A DNA stretch of 64,000 nucleotides from Porphyrobacter sp. TH134 (GTDB taxonomy: Bacteria; Pseudomonadota; Alphaproteobacteria; Sphingomonadales; Sphingomonadaceae), in assembly GCF_002855495.1 (NCBI RefSeq), contig NZ_PKRO01000002.1:62001-126000 (forward strand), written 5' to 3'. A program made the position numbers and the translations under genes. The notes beneath the pieces were generated by a model, which was not told the DNA's origin, made no database searches, and was given only the letters and a program-made list of their open reading frames with translations. This document shows, piece by piece, positions 18,632-27,362 of the stretch; the first letter of the stretch is position 1; every line of letters begins with the position of its first letter.

Positions 18632-20428
18632 ATGGCCTCGCTTGGCACCGCTTTCGGGGCATGGATGTTGGAAAACGCGCGCAAAGTGACCGGCGGAGGT
18701 GATCCGGACGACCTGTCGTTCGCGGGCGATCCGCCGTCCGAAGGCCGCGCGCTCGCGATCATCCCCGAACGCATCGACCCGGAAACCGCGCGCGAACTGG
18801 TCCCTTACCTTCGCAATTCCCGCAAGCTGGCGCCGCAGACCCGCGTGCAGCAGGCCCGCCGTGCGCTGACCGCCAAGCTGGGCGTGTGGGCCCATCGGTA
18901 TGAGGCATGGCGTCTTGACGCCTCGCGCTGGTTTGACCGGATCGATCTTGCCCCTGATCTGGCCGAGGATATCGGCAGCCGCCGCTGGCTGCGCGGGCTG
19001 GGCACGATGGTGGGGCTGGGCTTTGTGGCGCTGGCGTTCTGGCCCGATCTCACCCCGCTCGAAGCGCGCCCGGCCATGCCGCAGAGCGATGACGTGCAGG
19101 GCGAGCTGCGCAGCCAGATGATCCTGCCGCTGGCGCTGGGCGCGGATAGCGGCCGCCGCATGGGGCCCACCGCTGCGGTCATCCCCTTGAAGAGCGCGCC
19201 CGAACGGCCGCAAATCGCGATGGTGGTCACGCTGGCGCCCGGCGACAGTTTTGCCTCGATGCTGCGCCGCGCCGGGGTGGCGCAGGGCGATATCGAGCGG
19301 GCGTCCGCGCTGGTTGGCCAGGCGGTTGCCGTGGGCGATATTGCGCCGGGCACGCAGATGGATGTGCTGCTGGGCCGCCGCCCGGCCCCCGGCGAGCCCC
19401 GCCCGCTCGACAGCCTGGCGTTTCGTGCACGGTTCGATCTGGAACTTGAGCTGATCCGCCCCGGTGTGGGCGTGGTGACGGCAGACGGCACGCCGGTCGC
19501 CCCGTCCGGCCCGCTGGCGTTGAAGCGCAACATCATCCGCGTGGATGAAACCCCGCTGCGGGTGCGCGGGCCGGTGGGTAGCAGCCTCTACCGTTCGATG
19601 CGGCAGGCGGGCGTTCCGGCGAGCGCGGTACAGGAATATCTCAAAACGCTCGACGCGCAGATCGACATGGAGCGCGAAGTGCGCGCGTCGGACGAATTCG
19701 ACATCATCATCGCTTACCGCCGCGCGGCGACGGGCGAGCGGCAGGCCGGGCAATTGCTCTATGCCGGGATTGACCGCGGCGGGCTGTCGACAACGCAGCT
19801 GATGCGCTGGGGCGGCGAGGGACGGTTTTACGAGGCATCGGGCGTCGGCGAGCAGCGCCGCGGGCTGCTGGCGCCGGTGCCGGGGGCGATCACATCGAAC
19901 TTCGGCATGCGCCGCCATCCGATCCTCGGCTATATGCGGATGCATGCCGGGATGGACTTCAAGGCCAGCTATGGCACGCCGATCGTCGCGGTCAGCGATG
20001 GCCGGGTGAGCGCGGCGGGCCGATCAGGCGGCTGCGGCATCGCGGTGCGGCTGGAGCATGGCGGCGGGCTTTCGACGCGCTATTGCCACATGAGCCAGAT
20101 GGCGGTGCGGGCGGGCATGTCGGTGCGGCGCGGGCAGGTGATCGGCTATGTCGGATCCACCGGCCTGTCGACCGGGCCGCATCTCCATTACGAAATGTAT
20201 CGCGGCGGACGGGCGATCAACCCGGCCAGCGTCGCCTTTGTCAGCCGCGCGCTGTTGTCGGGCAGCGAGCTGATCGATTTCCGCCGCCAGTTGCTCAGGC
20301 TCAAGGAGATCGAGGTTGGCGCTGCCTTGAAGGAGCTTGCGCCGGCGCCGGGCGAGGTCAAGGAGCCCAATCGCGAGATCGAAAAGATCGATACGGCCAG
20401 CCTGCGCCGGCCGGGCGCAACGCTCTAA
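18632..20428 (+). CDS. M23 family peptidoglycan DD-metalloendopeptidase
   Basis: A 598-residue envelope protein. A cytoplasmic N-terminal region of about 120 residues precedes one membrane segment (TMVGLGFVALAFWPDL, about 126-142), so it is a type II membrane protein with the catalytic part in the periplasm. A LysM-like or OapA-like region (MVVTLAPGDSFASMLRRAGV) follows. The LytM domain near residues 415-525 has the zinc ligands in MRRHPILGYMRMHAGMDF and in PHLHYEMYRGG. Such enzymes cut peptide cross-links in peptidoglycan. It is upstream of hemB by 44 bases. Confidence 0.92.
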   Translation: MASLGTAFGAWMLENARKVTGGGDPDDLSFAGDPPSEGRALAIIPERIDPETARELVPYLRNSRKLAPQTRVQQARRALTAKLGVWAHRYEAWRLDASRWFDRIDLAPDLAEDIGSRRWLRGLGTMVGLGFVALAFWPDLTPLEARPAMPQSDDVQGELRSQMILPLALGADSGRRMGPTAAVIPLKSAPERPQIAMVVTLAPGDSFASMLRRAGVAQGDIERASALVGQAVAVGDIAPGTQMDVLLGRRPAPGEPRPLDSLAFRARFDLELELIRPGVGVVTADGTPVAPSGPLALKRNIIRVDETPLRVRGPVGSSLYRSMRQAGVPASAVQEYLKTLDAQIDMEREVRASDEFDIIIAYRRAATGERQAGQLLYAGIDRGGLSTTQLMRWGGEGRFYEASGVGEQRRGLLAPVPGAITSNFGMRRHPILGYMRMHAGMDFKASYGTPIVAVSDGRVSAAGRSGGCGIAVRLEHGGGLSTRYCHMSQMAVRAGMSVRRGQVIGYVGSTGLSTGPHLHYEMYRGGRAINPASVAFVSRALLSGSELIDFRRQLLRLKEIEVGAALKELAPAPGEVKEPNREIEKIDTASLRRPGATL

Positions 20429-20472
20429 CGGGGACTTGTCGGCAGCCGCGGATTGGGCGTAAGCCCGCGGGC

Positions 20473-21468
20473 ATGACCGGACATTTCCCCAACACCCGCC
20501 TGCGCCGCACCCGTGCCACCGGCTGGAGCCGCGCGCTTCACCGCGAAACCGTGCTGACCCCCGCCGACCTGATCTGGCCGCTGTTCGTGACTTCGGGCAA
20601 GGGTGTGGAGGAACCCATCGCAACCCTGCCCGGCGTGTCGCGCTGGTCGGTCGACGGGATCGTGGCCCGCGCCAGGGAAGCAGCGGACCTCGGCATTCCG
20701 GTGATCGCGCTGTTCCCCAACACGCCCCACGAATTGCGCAGCGATGACGGAGCCGAGGCGCATAATCCCGACAACCTGATGTGCCAGGCGATCAAGGCGA
20801 TCAAGGATGCCTGCGGCAACAGCATCGGCGTGCTGACCGACGTGGCGCTCGACCCCTATACCTCGCACGGGCAGGACGGGCTGGTGAATGACGCGGGCTA
20901 TGTCCTTAATGATGACACCGTGGCGATGCTGGTCGATCAGGCGGTCAATCAGGCCAATGCGGGCGCGGACATCATCGCGCCATCCGACATGATGGACGGC
21001 CGCATCGGCGCGATCCGCCGCGCGCTGGAGATGAACGGGCACCACAACGTGCAGATCATGTCCTACGCGGCGAAGTATGCGAGCGCCTTCTACGGCCCGT
21101 TCCGCGATGCGGTGGGTTCCGGCGGCCTGCTGAAAGGCGACAAGAAGGGCTACCAGATGGACCCCGCCAACGCTGACGAGGCCATGCGCGAAGTGGCGAT
21201 GGACATTGCCGAGGGCGCCGACTCTGTGATGGTGAAGCCCGGCCTCGCCTATCTCGACATCATCTACCGGGTGCGCCAGCGCTTCGACGTGCCGGTGTTC
21301 GCCTATCAGGTGAGCGGCGAATACGCGATGATCGAGGCCGCGCAGGCCGCCGGCATCGGGGATCGTGACGCGCTGGTGCTCGAAAAGCTGATCGCCTTCA
21401 AACGCGCCGGATGCAGCGGGGTGCTGACCTACCACGCCGCGCATGTCGCCCGTCTGCTGAATGGCTGA
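20473..21468 (+). CDS. hemB: porphobilinogen synthase (delta-aminolevulinic acid dehydratase)
   Basis: A 331-residue enzyme that condenses two 5-aminolevulinate molecules to porphobilinogen in heme and chlorophyll synthesis. The catalytic lysines lie in MSYAAKYASAFYGPFRDA and in SVMVKPGLAYLDII. The metal site reads DVALDPYTSHGQDG, with Asp in place of the zinc-binding cysteines, so it is the magnesium-type enzyme common in alphaproteobacteria. The start is MTGHFPNTRLRRTR. The stop overlaps the first GNAT gene by 8 bases. Confidence 0.97.
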   Translation: MTGHFPNTRLRRTRATGWSRALHRETVLTPADLIWPLFVTSGKGVEEPIATLPGVSRWSVDGIVARAREAADLGIPVIALFPNTPHELRSDDGAEAHNPDNLMCQAIKAIKDACGNSIGVLTDVALDPYTSHGQDGLVNDAGYVLNDDTVAMLVDQAVNQANAGADIIAPSDMMDGRIGAIRRALEMNGHHNVQIMSYAAKYASAFYGPFRDAVGSGGLLKGDKKGYQMDPANADEAMREVAMDIAEGADSVMVKPGLAYLDIIYRVRQRFDVPVFAYQVSGEYAMIEAAQAAGIGDRDALVLEKLIAFKRAGCSGVLTYHAAHVARLLNG

Positions 21469-22024
21469 CGGCACGCTTGCGACGGCGCGGCTGATCTTGC
21501 GTCCGCCTGCCGGGGAGGACCTTGCGTGGGTGCTCGCGGAAATGAACACCGAGGCCGTGATGCGCCACCTCGCCGGGGTGCGCGCGCCCGACGCCGTGGC
21601 CGAAAGCCTCGCTGACGATATCGCCGCCTTCCATAATGGCGGGCACCAGCGCTGGACGGTGTGGCTGCGTGACGGCGACACCCAGGCCGCGGAACGGATA
21701 GGCCGCGTGGGCCTGTTCCACCTGCGCGCTGCCGCTGCCCCGCCCGTGCTGCAAGGCCAGCGCGAGATCGGCTGGACCTTTGCGGCGGGTCATTGGGGCA
21801 AAGGCTATGCGACCGAGGCCGCGCGGGCAGTGCTGGATTATGCATTCGGCACGCTCGGCCTGCCGATGCTCTATTCCCAGACCAGCGATTCCAACGCGGC
21901 TTCCACCCGGATGATGCAGCGCCTCGGCTTTAGCCGCCGGGCTGAGCTTGATTACGTCGATCCCGACTATCCGCCCGCCGACAATCCCACCACCGTGTGG
22001 TCGCTGGATGCTCCCAATGGCTGA
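21461..22024 (+). CDS. GNAT family N-acetyltransferase 1 (RimJ/RimL-like)
   Basis: A 187-residue GCN5-related acetyltransferase. It starts with TARLILRPPAGEDL, the beta-strand 1 signature of RimJ-like GNATs. The acetyl-CoA motif is GHWGKGYATEAARAVLDYAF (about residues 111-130), and SNAASTRMMQRLGF follows. Substrate unknown. It is the first of three tandem, overlapping GNAT genes of the same subfamily and overlaps hemB by 8 bases. Confidence 0.9.
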   Translation: MADGTLATARLILRPPAGEDLAWVLAEMNTEAVMRHLAGVRAPDAVAESLADDIAAFHNGGHQRWTVWLRDGDTQAAERIGRVGLFHLRAAAAPPVLQGQREIGWTFAAGHWGKGYATEAARAVLDYAFGTLGLPMLYSQTSDSNAASTRMMQRLGFSRRAELDYVDPDYPPADNPTTVWSLDAPNG

Positions 22025-22568
22025 CTTCCGCCACGACACCAGCCGCCTGACCTTGCGCGATTGGCGCGCGGAAGATTGGCCGGAGTTCTGGCGCGTGACC
22101 AACACGCCCGCTGTCATGCGCTGGCTGGGCGGGGTGCAGGACGCTACCGGGCGGGCGGCAGGCGAGGCGCGGATCGAGGGTTACCGGCGCGATCACGGCC
22201 ACACCTTCTGGGTGGTCGAGCGCCAATCGGACGGCGCGCTGCTCGGCTTTTGCGGGCTGAAGCGATCGAACCAGGCCGGCGGGCCGCAGGGGATGATGGA
22301 GGTCGGCTGGCGTCTGCGCGAAGATGCCTGGGGGCACGGCTATGCGCGGGAAGCCGCCACGGCTTCGCTGGATCTGGCGTTCGGTCATTTCGGCGCGGAA
22401 GAGGTGATTGCGCTGACGGTTCAGGGCAACGCCAGCAGCTGGGGCCCGATGCGCAGGCTGGGGATGCAGCGGCGCGAAGACCTCGATTTCGACAGCGCGG
22501 ATTTTGACCCCGAAAACCCGCGCATCATCGCCTATGCGATCCTGCGGGAAAGCTGGCAGGCGGCATGA
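22017..22568 (+). CDS. GNAT family N-acetyltransferase 2 (RimJ/RimL-like)
   Basis: A 183-residue GNAT. TSRLTLRDWRAEDWPEF opens the domain, and the acetyl-CoA site is DAWGHGYAREAATASLDLAF. NASSWGPMRRLGMQRREDLDF closes it. The start MADFRHD overlaps the previous gene by 8 bases in the same way as that gene overlaps hemB. It is clearly similar to the third GNAT: both end in MxRREDLDF. Substrate unknown. Confidence 0.9.
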   Translation: MADFRHDTSRLTLRDWRAEDWPEFWRVTNTPAVMRWLGGVQDATGRAAGEARIEGYRRDHGHTFWVVERQSDGALLGFCGLKRSNQAGGPQGMMEVGWRLREDAWGHGYAREAATASLDLAFGHFGAEEVIALTVQGNASSWGPMRRLGMQRREDLDFDSADFDPENPRIIAYAILRESWQAA

Positions 22569-23113
22569 CCGCCGCCGTGCTGACGACCCCTCGGCTGGTG
22601 CTGCGCCAGATCGGCGAAGGCGATCTCGATGCGCACATGGCCCTGCTCAACACCCCGGCGGTGATGCAGCATCTGGGCGGTGTGCAACCGCGCGCGGTGA
22701 TCGCAGGCAAACACGCCGCGTCGCGCGCCAGCTTTGCCGCGCACGGCTTCGGCTTCATGCTGGCCGAGGAGCGCGAGAGCGGCGCTATCGTCGCCCATTG
22801 CGGGCTGCGCCGGGTCGCCCACCCGCTCGCGCCCAATCCCCACGACTTCGAGATCGGCTGGGTGGTGCGCGAGGATCGCTGGCGGCAAGGCTATGCTTTT
22901 GAAGCGATGCGGGCGGTGGTCGATTGGGGCTTTGCCGTCCATGCTGCGCCGCAGATCGTGGCCATCACCGTCGCGGCCAATATCGGCAGCTGGCGGCTGA
23001 TGGAAAAGCTTGGCATGAGCCGCCGCGAAGACCTTGATTTTGCCGATCCGGCAGCGGGCGTGACGCAGATCCAATATGCAATCACCCGCAACACATGGGA
23101 GGCCTCACAATGA
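22565..23113 (+). CDS. GNAT family N-acetyltransferase 3 (RimJ/RimL-like)
   Basis: A 182-residue GNAT with TPRLVLRQIGEGDLDAHMALLN at the N-terminus, DRWRQGYAFEAMRAVVDWGF as acetyl-CoA motif, and MEKLGMSRREDLDFADP near the end. Its start overlaps the previous stop (ATGA), and its own stop overlaps the carbonic anhydrase start in the same way. It probably arose by tandem duplication with its neighbour. Substrate unknown. Confidence 0.9.
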   Translation: MTAAVLTTPRLVLRQIGEGDLDAHMALLNTPAVMQHLGGVQPRAVIAGKHAASRASFAAHGFGFMLAEERESGAIVAHCGLRRVAHPLAPNPHDFEIGWVVREDRWRQGYAFEAMRAVVDWGFAVHAAPQIVAITVAANIGSWRLMEKLGMSRREDLDFADPAAGVTQIQYAITRNTWEASQ

Positions 23114-23673
23114 CTCAACGCCCCGGCGTCAACATCATCCCCATCCACGGCAAGGTGCCGCAAATCCACGATACCGCCTTTATCGCGCCGGGCTGCACGA
23201 TCATCGGGGATGTGGTGATCGGCGCGGGCAGCTCGATCTGGTACAATTGCGTGCTGCGGGCCGACGTGTTCAGCATCCGCATCGGGGAACGCACCAATGT
23301 GCAGGACGGCAGCATCCTCCACTGCGATCCGCCGCGCCCCGGCGATCCCGATGGCTGCCCGCTGGTGATCGGCGATGATGTGCTGATCGGCCACATGGCG
23401 ATGGTCCACGGCTGCACGATCCACGACCGCGGCTTTGTGGGCTTGGGCGCGATCGTGATGAACAAGGCGGTGGTCGGCAGTGACGCGATGCTGGCAGCGG
23501 GCGCCATGCTGACCGAGCGCAAGGTCATGGGTGAGCGCGAGCTATGGGCCGGGCGTCCGGCGACCAAGCTGAAAGACCTGACCGACGCTGCGATTGCCGG
23601 GATGCGGGTGGGCGTGATGCACTATGCCGAAAACGCCAAGGCCCACGCGGCAGCCGTGGCAGCGGCGCTTTAA
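23110..23673 (+). CDS. gamma-class carbonic anhydrase-like hexapeptide-repeat protein
   Basis: A 187-residue left-handed beta-helix protein of the gamma carbonic anhydrase/YrdA family. IAPGCTIIGDVVIGAGSSIWYNCVLRAD begins the hexapeptide coils. Histidines in SILHCD and in DVLIGHMAMVHGCTIHD match the three zinc-ligand positions. Whether it hydrates CO2 or has another role is uncertain. The ATG overlaps the stop of the third GNAT gene. The stop overlaps the convergent 2Fe-2S gene by 4 bases. Confidence 0.93.
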   Translation: MTQRPGVNIIPIHGKVPQIHDTAFIAPGCTIIGDVVIGAGSSIWYNCVLRADVFSIRIGERTNVQDGSILHCDPPRPGDPDGCPLVIGDDVLIGHMAMVHGCTIHDRGFVGLGAIVMNKAVVGSDAMLAAGAMLTERKVMGERELWAGRPATKLKDLTDAAIAGMRVGVMHYAENAKAHAAAVAAAL

Positions 23674-23969
23674 CGCAGCAAATCAGCCTCGGCCGCAAAA
23701 TCAGCATCCGGCGTGATGATCCGCCAATCCTGAGGGTGGCGGCTGTCGATCACCACCACACCGCCCTTCGGGCAGATGTCGAGGCAGGGCACTTCGATCA
23801 CGCCGACCTGCGCCTTGCGGCCCTTGCCCGCGCCCAGTTCGCGTTTCAGCGCGGCGGCCAGCCGCTTGCCATCCGGCCCGAACCCGCGGCCCTTCTTCTC
23901 CAGCTTTTTCGAGCATTTCGCGCACACCAGCACGGCATGAGACCAATGGCTGCGGATTGTGGTTTTCAT
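23670..23969 (-). CDS. thioredoxin-like (2Fe-2S) ferredoxin domain protein
   Basis: A 99-residue protein. VLVCAKCSKK places cysteines at 16 and 19 and VPCLDICPKGGVVVID at 62 and 66, the four-cysteine pattern of thioredoxin-like 2Fe-2S ferredoxins, including the CPKGG turn. The start MKTTIRSHW is used; the frame continues far upstream but only through the antisense of other coding DNA. It is 5 bases downstream of the YoaK gene on the same strand, so co-transcription is likely. Confidence 0.82.
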   Translation of the reverse strand: MKTTIRSHWSHAVLVCAKCSKKLEKKGRGFGPDGKRLAAALKRELGAGKGRKAQVGVIEVPCLDICPKGGVVVIDSRHPQDWRIITPDADFAAEADLLR

Positions 23970-23974
23970 CAGGG

Positions 23975-24628
23975 TCAATCTTTCAGCGGTCTGGGCGACA
24001 CTTCGATCCGGAGCGCAAATCCCCACACGATCAGCGCGGCGCCAAAGGCCGCCCCGGCAGCCCATAGGGGGGACAGCAGGGACAAGCTGCCGCCTGCCGC
24101 CGCACCAAGGGCCAGCGCGCTCCAGAGCAGGCCATAACCGCGGGCCGACACCAGATGTTCCCCCGCCAATCGCGCGGCGATGCCCTGACCCAGCCGTACC
24201 AGCGCGCCGGTCATGTAGGTGACACCCACCGTCACCTCGCCATCGCGGGCAAAGACATTGTTGGCGAGACCCATGGCGGCGGCTGACAGGGCGAGGAAGG
24301 GGACGGGCCAGCCCGCCGCCAGCAGCCCCGCGCCCGCGCCCAGCAGCGCGGCGACAAGGCCCAGCAGCACCCGTTTGCGCTGCCCGCGAAAGCGCCGTCC
24401 GATGATCGCCCCGGCGATGACCCCTGCCAGAAAGCAGGCAATCAGCCCCAGCGGCGCGAACGCCAGCACGGGCCGCGCCGCCAGTTCCACCCCCATCCGT
24501 GTGGTGTTGCCCGACATGAAGGAGGTGAAGTACCCCCCCGCGACCACAAACCCCGTCGCATCCACCAGCCCTGCCAGCCCGGCAAGGCCGAGCGCGAGGC
24601 GTTGGCGGGCGGGGTCGTAGCGGTGCAT
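23975..24628 (-). CDS. YoaK family (DUF1275) membrane protein
   Basis: A 217-residue integral membrane protein with about six hydrophobic segments. LVDATGFVVAGGYFTSFMSGNTTRMG is the DUF1275 signature, with the FxSFMSGNT motif near residues 34-42. A second conserved region is MGLANNVF and VTYMTGALVRLGQ. The family has no firmly assigned transport substrate. It precedes the 2Fe-2S gene by 5 bases and follows the DUF1993 gene by 12 bases on the same strand. Confidence 0.9.
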   Translation of the reverse strand: MHRYDPARQRLALGLAGLAGLVDATGFVVAGGYFTSFMSGNTTRMGVELAARPVLAFAPLGLIACFLAGVIAGAIIGRRFRGQRKRVLLGLVAALLGAGAGLLAAGWPVPFLALSAAAMGLANNVFARDGEVTVGVTYMTGALVRLGQGIAARLAGEHLVSARGYGLLWSALALGAAAGGSLSLLSPLWAAGAAFGAALIVWGFALRIEVSPRPLKD

Positions 24629-24640
24629 GGCCCTGTGCGG

Positions 24641-25153
24641 CTAAGCGGCCGGCTGCTTGAGGTATTTCATCATGTAGCCGACATAGTCTGCCTTGCCGAT
24701 CGCCAGCCCCTCGGCCCGCAGGATCGCATAGGCGGCCATCAGGTGGAAATAGACCTGCGGGGTCGCCCAGTCGCGGCAATATTCGTGCGCCTGCATGGCG
24801 AAGGTCATGCCGTTGGGCAGAGTGAATTCCACCGTGTCGCCGCTGGCGGGCCAGCTGGCCGGATCGGTCGCGGCGATCATGTCCTTGACGCCCGCCATCC
24901 GCGCCCGGGCGTCAGCGAAGGTGGTGATATCGCTGTCGTCAAAGGCATAGTCCTGCGCTCCCAGCCGTTTGAGCGCGGTCACCACCTGATCGAGGGTAAA
25001 GCGGATCTGGGTCGCCAGCGGGGCCATGTCTTCGGCCAGCCGGGTTGCAAGCAGCGCGTCGCCCTTGTCATGCGCGCTCGCTTTGGTGACCAGATGATCG
25101 AGCGTGCCGAGGATGTTGGCATAGGTCGCAAGGGCGGCGGTGGCGTAGGACAT
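24641..25153 (-). CDS. DUF1993 family protein
   Basis: A 170-residue soluble protein with a helical-bundle pattern related to the DinB-like DUF1993 family. It shows LATYANILGTLDHLVTKA at the N-terminus, MAPLATQIRFTLDQVVTALKRL in the middle and TPQVYFHLMAAYAILRAEG near the end. No function is established. It leads a possible operon with the YoaK and 2Fe-2S genes. Upstream lies a palindromic repeat element. Confidence 0.88.
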   Translation of the reverse strand: MSYATAALATYANILGTLDHLVTKASAHDKGDALLATRLAEDMAPLATQIRFTLDQVVTALKRLGAQDYAFDDSDITTFADARARMAGVKDMIAATDPASWPASGDTVEFTLPNGMTFAMQAHEYCRDWATPQVYFHLMAAYAILRAEGLAIGKADYVGYMMKYLKQPAA

Positions 25154-25217
25154 GGTTCTCTCCCGTGGTGTGCGGGTGGGTTACGCCGCGGTCAGCCCTT
25201 AATCAACGCTTCCCCCT

Positions 25218-25325
25218 CGTCATTGCGAGCGGCGCAGCCGCGCGGCAATCCATGACCCGGGTGCCCAGTTGGGTGCGAGGGCAGGACATGGATTGCTTCG
25301 TTGCCTGCGGCTCCTCGCAATGACG
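25218..25325. repeat. palindromic intergenic repeat element (CGTCATTGCGAG family)
   Basis: Two imperfect inverted arms, 25218-25254 (starting CGTCATTGCGAGCGGCGCAG, ending GGCAATCCATG) and 25287-25325 (starting CATGGATTGC, ending CTCGCAATGACG), with a 32-base centre. RNA from either strand would form a long hairpin. It lies between the divergent end of the DNA ligase gene and the start of the DUF1993 gene. Similar CGTCATTGCGAG palindromes are widespread in alphaproteobacterial genomes. Confidence 0.85.
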
Positions 25326-25331
25326 AAAGGT

Positions 25332-26930
25332 TCAGTCCTTGATGAGCCCGCGAAGACTTTCCAGCCGGTCCGCCTCATGCGCGGGCTTGTCCCAGCGGAT
25401 GCGGTGGATGCGGGGGAAGCGCATCGCGAGCCCGCTCTTGTGGCGTTTGGAGGTGTGGACAGAGTCGAACGCCACCTCGAACACCAGTTCGCGCTTCACC
25501 TCGCGCACCGGGCCGAAGCGGTTCAGCGTGTTCTGCCGCACGAACTTGTCGAGCTGTTTCAGCTCGGCATCGGTGAAGCCGGTGTAGGCCTTGCCGACGG
25601 GCAGCAGCTCGGCGCCGGCATCCGGGTCGCCGTCCCAGCAGCCGAAGGTGAAATCCGAATGGAAGCTCGACCGCTTGCCGCTGCCGCGCTGGGCATACAT
25701 CACCACGCAATCGATCAGCAGCGGATCGCGCTTCCACTTGTACCACAGGGCAACCTTGCGGCCCGCGACATAGGGGCTCTCCCGATGCTTGAGCATCAGG
25801 CCTTCGATCGCCTCGTCGCGCGCGGTGTCACGGATGGCGGCCAGCGCGGCGAAATCTTCGGCCTCGACCAGTTGGGACAGGTCGAAATGGCTGGCGGGCA
25901 GGCGCGGCATCAGGCCTTCCAAAGTCGCGCGGCGCGACTTCCACGGATGCTCGCGCCAATCCTGCCCGTCCAGCAGCAGCACATCGTACAGCCGCACGAA
26001 GGCGGGGGCCTCCTTCAGCATCTTTGCGGACACGGTCTTGCGCCCGAGCCGCTGTTGCAGCGCGTTGAAACTGGCCGCACCGCCCGCTTCGCCCCCTTGC
26101 GCAGAGCCGCGCACCAGCAATTCGCCATCCAGCACCGCGTCCATCGGCAGCACGGTCAGCAGTTCGGGGAAGCTCGCTGAAATATCATCGCCTGACCGCG
26201 AATAGACCCGTGTTTCTCCGCCAGCCCTGACAAGCTGCACGCGAATCCCGTCCCACTTCCATTCGGCGGCGTAGTCCTTCAGGTCCACTTCGCTGTCTTC
26301 CAGCGGGTGCGCGAGCATGAAGGGGCGGAACCGCGGGACGCCGGCAAGGTCAGGCGGGGCGCCGCCGTCTGCGCCCCAGGCGAACAGTTCGGTGTAAGGC
26401 GGGGTCAGCGCGTGCCAATATTCCTCGACCTCCTCCACCGCCACATCAAAGGCGAGCGCGAAGGCCGTCTTGGCCAGCCGCGCCGACACGCCGACGCGCA
26501 TCCCGCCGGTCGCCAGCTTGATGAGGGCATAGCGGCCCTTGGCATCCATCCGGTCGAACAGCGCCGGCAGTTCCTTGGGCGCGGTGGTGCGGGTGAGGGC
26601 GGTGAGGCGCTCGACCACTTCGGCCACCGACAGATCGGCCTGCGCCGCAGGATTGTCCGGCTCCGGCCACAAGAGGCTCGCGGTTTCGGCCGTATCGCCG
26701 ACAAAATCGCGGCTCAGCGCCCAAAGCTGCGGATCGACCCGTTCCGTCATCAGGTTGCGGATGGTGGAGGCCTTCACCGCCGGAAAGTCCAGCCCGTCGG
26801 TCAGCGCGGCCAGCGCCCAGCCGCGATCGGGATCGGGCGCTTGCCGCAGGTACGCTGCGATCAGCGCCAGTTTGCGGTTGCGGCTGGTGGTATAGACCAG
26901 CGCGTCGAGCAGGGCGGCAAAGGCCTCCAT
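25332..26930 (-). CDS. ATP-dependent DNA ligase (LigB-type, DNA-damage response)
   Basis: A 532-residue ATP-dependent ligase. An N-terminal DNA-binding domain is followed by the nucleotidyltransferase core. Motif I is EWKWDGIRV, with the adenylated lysine at 225. The OB-fold and C-terminal part include YKWKRDPLLIDCVVMYAQRGSGKR and VFEVAFDSVHTSKRHKSGLAMRFPRI. It matches the bacterial ligases that occur with an MBL-fold exonuclease, a Lhr-like helicase and the PdeM endonuclease in a damage-response cluster. The exonuclease is present nearby at 27363, but the helicase and pdeM are not in the window. Confidence 0.92.
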   Translation of the reverse strand: MEAFAALLDALVYTTSRNRKLALIAAYLRQAPDPDRGWALAALTDGLDFPAVKASTIRNLMTERVDPQLWALSRDFVGDTAETASLLWPEPDNPAAQADLSVAEVVERLTALTRTTAPKELPALFDRMDAKGRYALIKLATGGMRVGVSARLAKTAFALAFDVAVEEVEEYWHALTPPYTELFAWGADGGAPPDLAGVPRFRPFMLAHPLEDSEVDLKDYAAEWKWDGIRVQLVRAGGETRVYSRSGDDISASFPELLTVLPMDAVLDGELLVRGSAQGGEAGGAASFNALQQRLGRKTVSAKMLKEAPAFVRLYDVLLLDGQDWREHPWKSRRATLEGLMPRLPASHFDLSQLVEAEDFAALAAIRDTARDEAIEGLMLKHRESPYVAGRKVALWYKWKRDPLLIDCVVMYAQRGSGKRSSFHSDFTFGCWDGDPDAGAELLPVGKAYTGFTDAELKQLDKFVRQNTLNRFGPVREVKRELVFEVAFDSVHTSKRHKSGLAMRFPRIHRIRWDKPAHEADRLESLRGLIKD

Positions 26931-27028
26931 CAGGCGCGGCCCATCGGTTCATTGCAGCGCCATGCGAATCGGCTAAAGCGCAGCGTTGACGCCGCAAGGG
27001 TGCGCGTCGTCAACAAGGAACCGCCTGC

Positions 27029-27337
27029 ATGAAATTCTCGCCTGTTGCCGCCCTTGGTCTTGTGCTGGCCGCCCTGACGACGCCGGTTCTTGCCGAAGAC
27101 ACCGCAGCCACCGCCACAGCGGCGGCGGCCTTCACCCTCGACACTCCGATCGAAGCCCTGGTTGCTGATGAACGCGCCAAGGCGGTGCTGGTGAAGCACC
27201 TGCCGGGCATCGATCAGCACCCCGCCTTCGAACAGTTCAAGACGCTGAGCCTCAAGGCGCTGGCACCCTTTTCGCAAGGCATGATTACCGATGACATGCT
27301 GGCCAAGATCGAAGCCGATCTGACCGCAATCAAGTAA
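27029..27337 (+). CDS. small secreted protein of unknown function
   Basis: A 102-residue protein. MKFSPVAALGLVLAALTTPVLAED is a signal peptide with an Ala-x-Ala-like cleavage site. The mature part has a Thr/Ala-rich spacer and then a compact domain beginning FTLDTPIEALVADERAKAVLVKHLPGI and ending MLAKIEADLTAIK. Similar domains occur, as I recall, as C-terminal modules of sphingomonad and xanthomonad secreted enzymes, but I cannot assign a function. It is oriented opposite to, and lies between, the ligase and exonuclease genes. Confidence 0.75.
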   Translation: MKFSPVAALGLVLAALTTPVLAEDTAATATAAAAFTLDTPIEALVADERAKAVLVKHLPGIDQHPAFEQFKTLSLKALAPFSQGMITDDMLAKIEADLTAIK

Positions 27338-27362
27338 GCCGAACGGGACGGGGGCGAGGGGC

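Noticed and set aside
23670-24779. One long minus-strand gene of 369 codons covering the 2Fe-2S and YoaK region
   Set aside because: Only the last 99 codons have family features; the upstream part runs out of frame over the YoaK gene, whose own frame is well supported.
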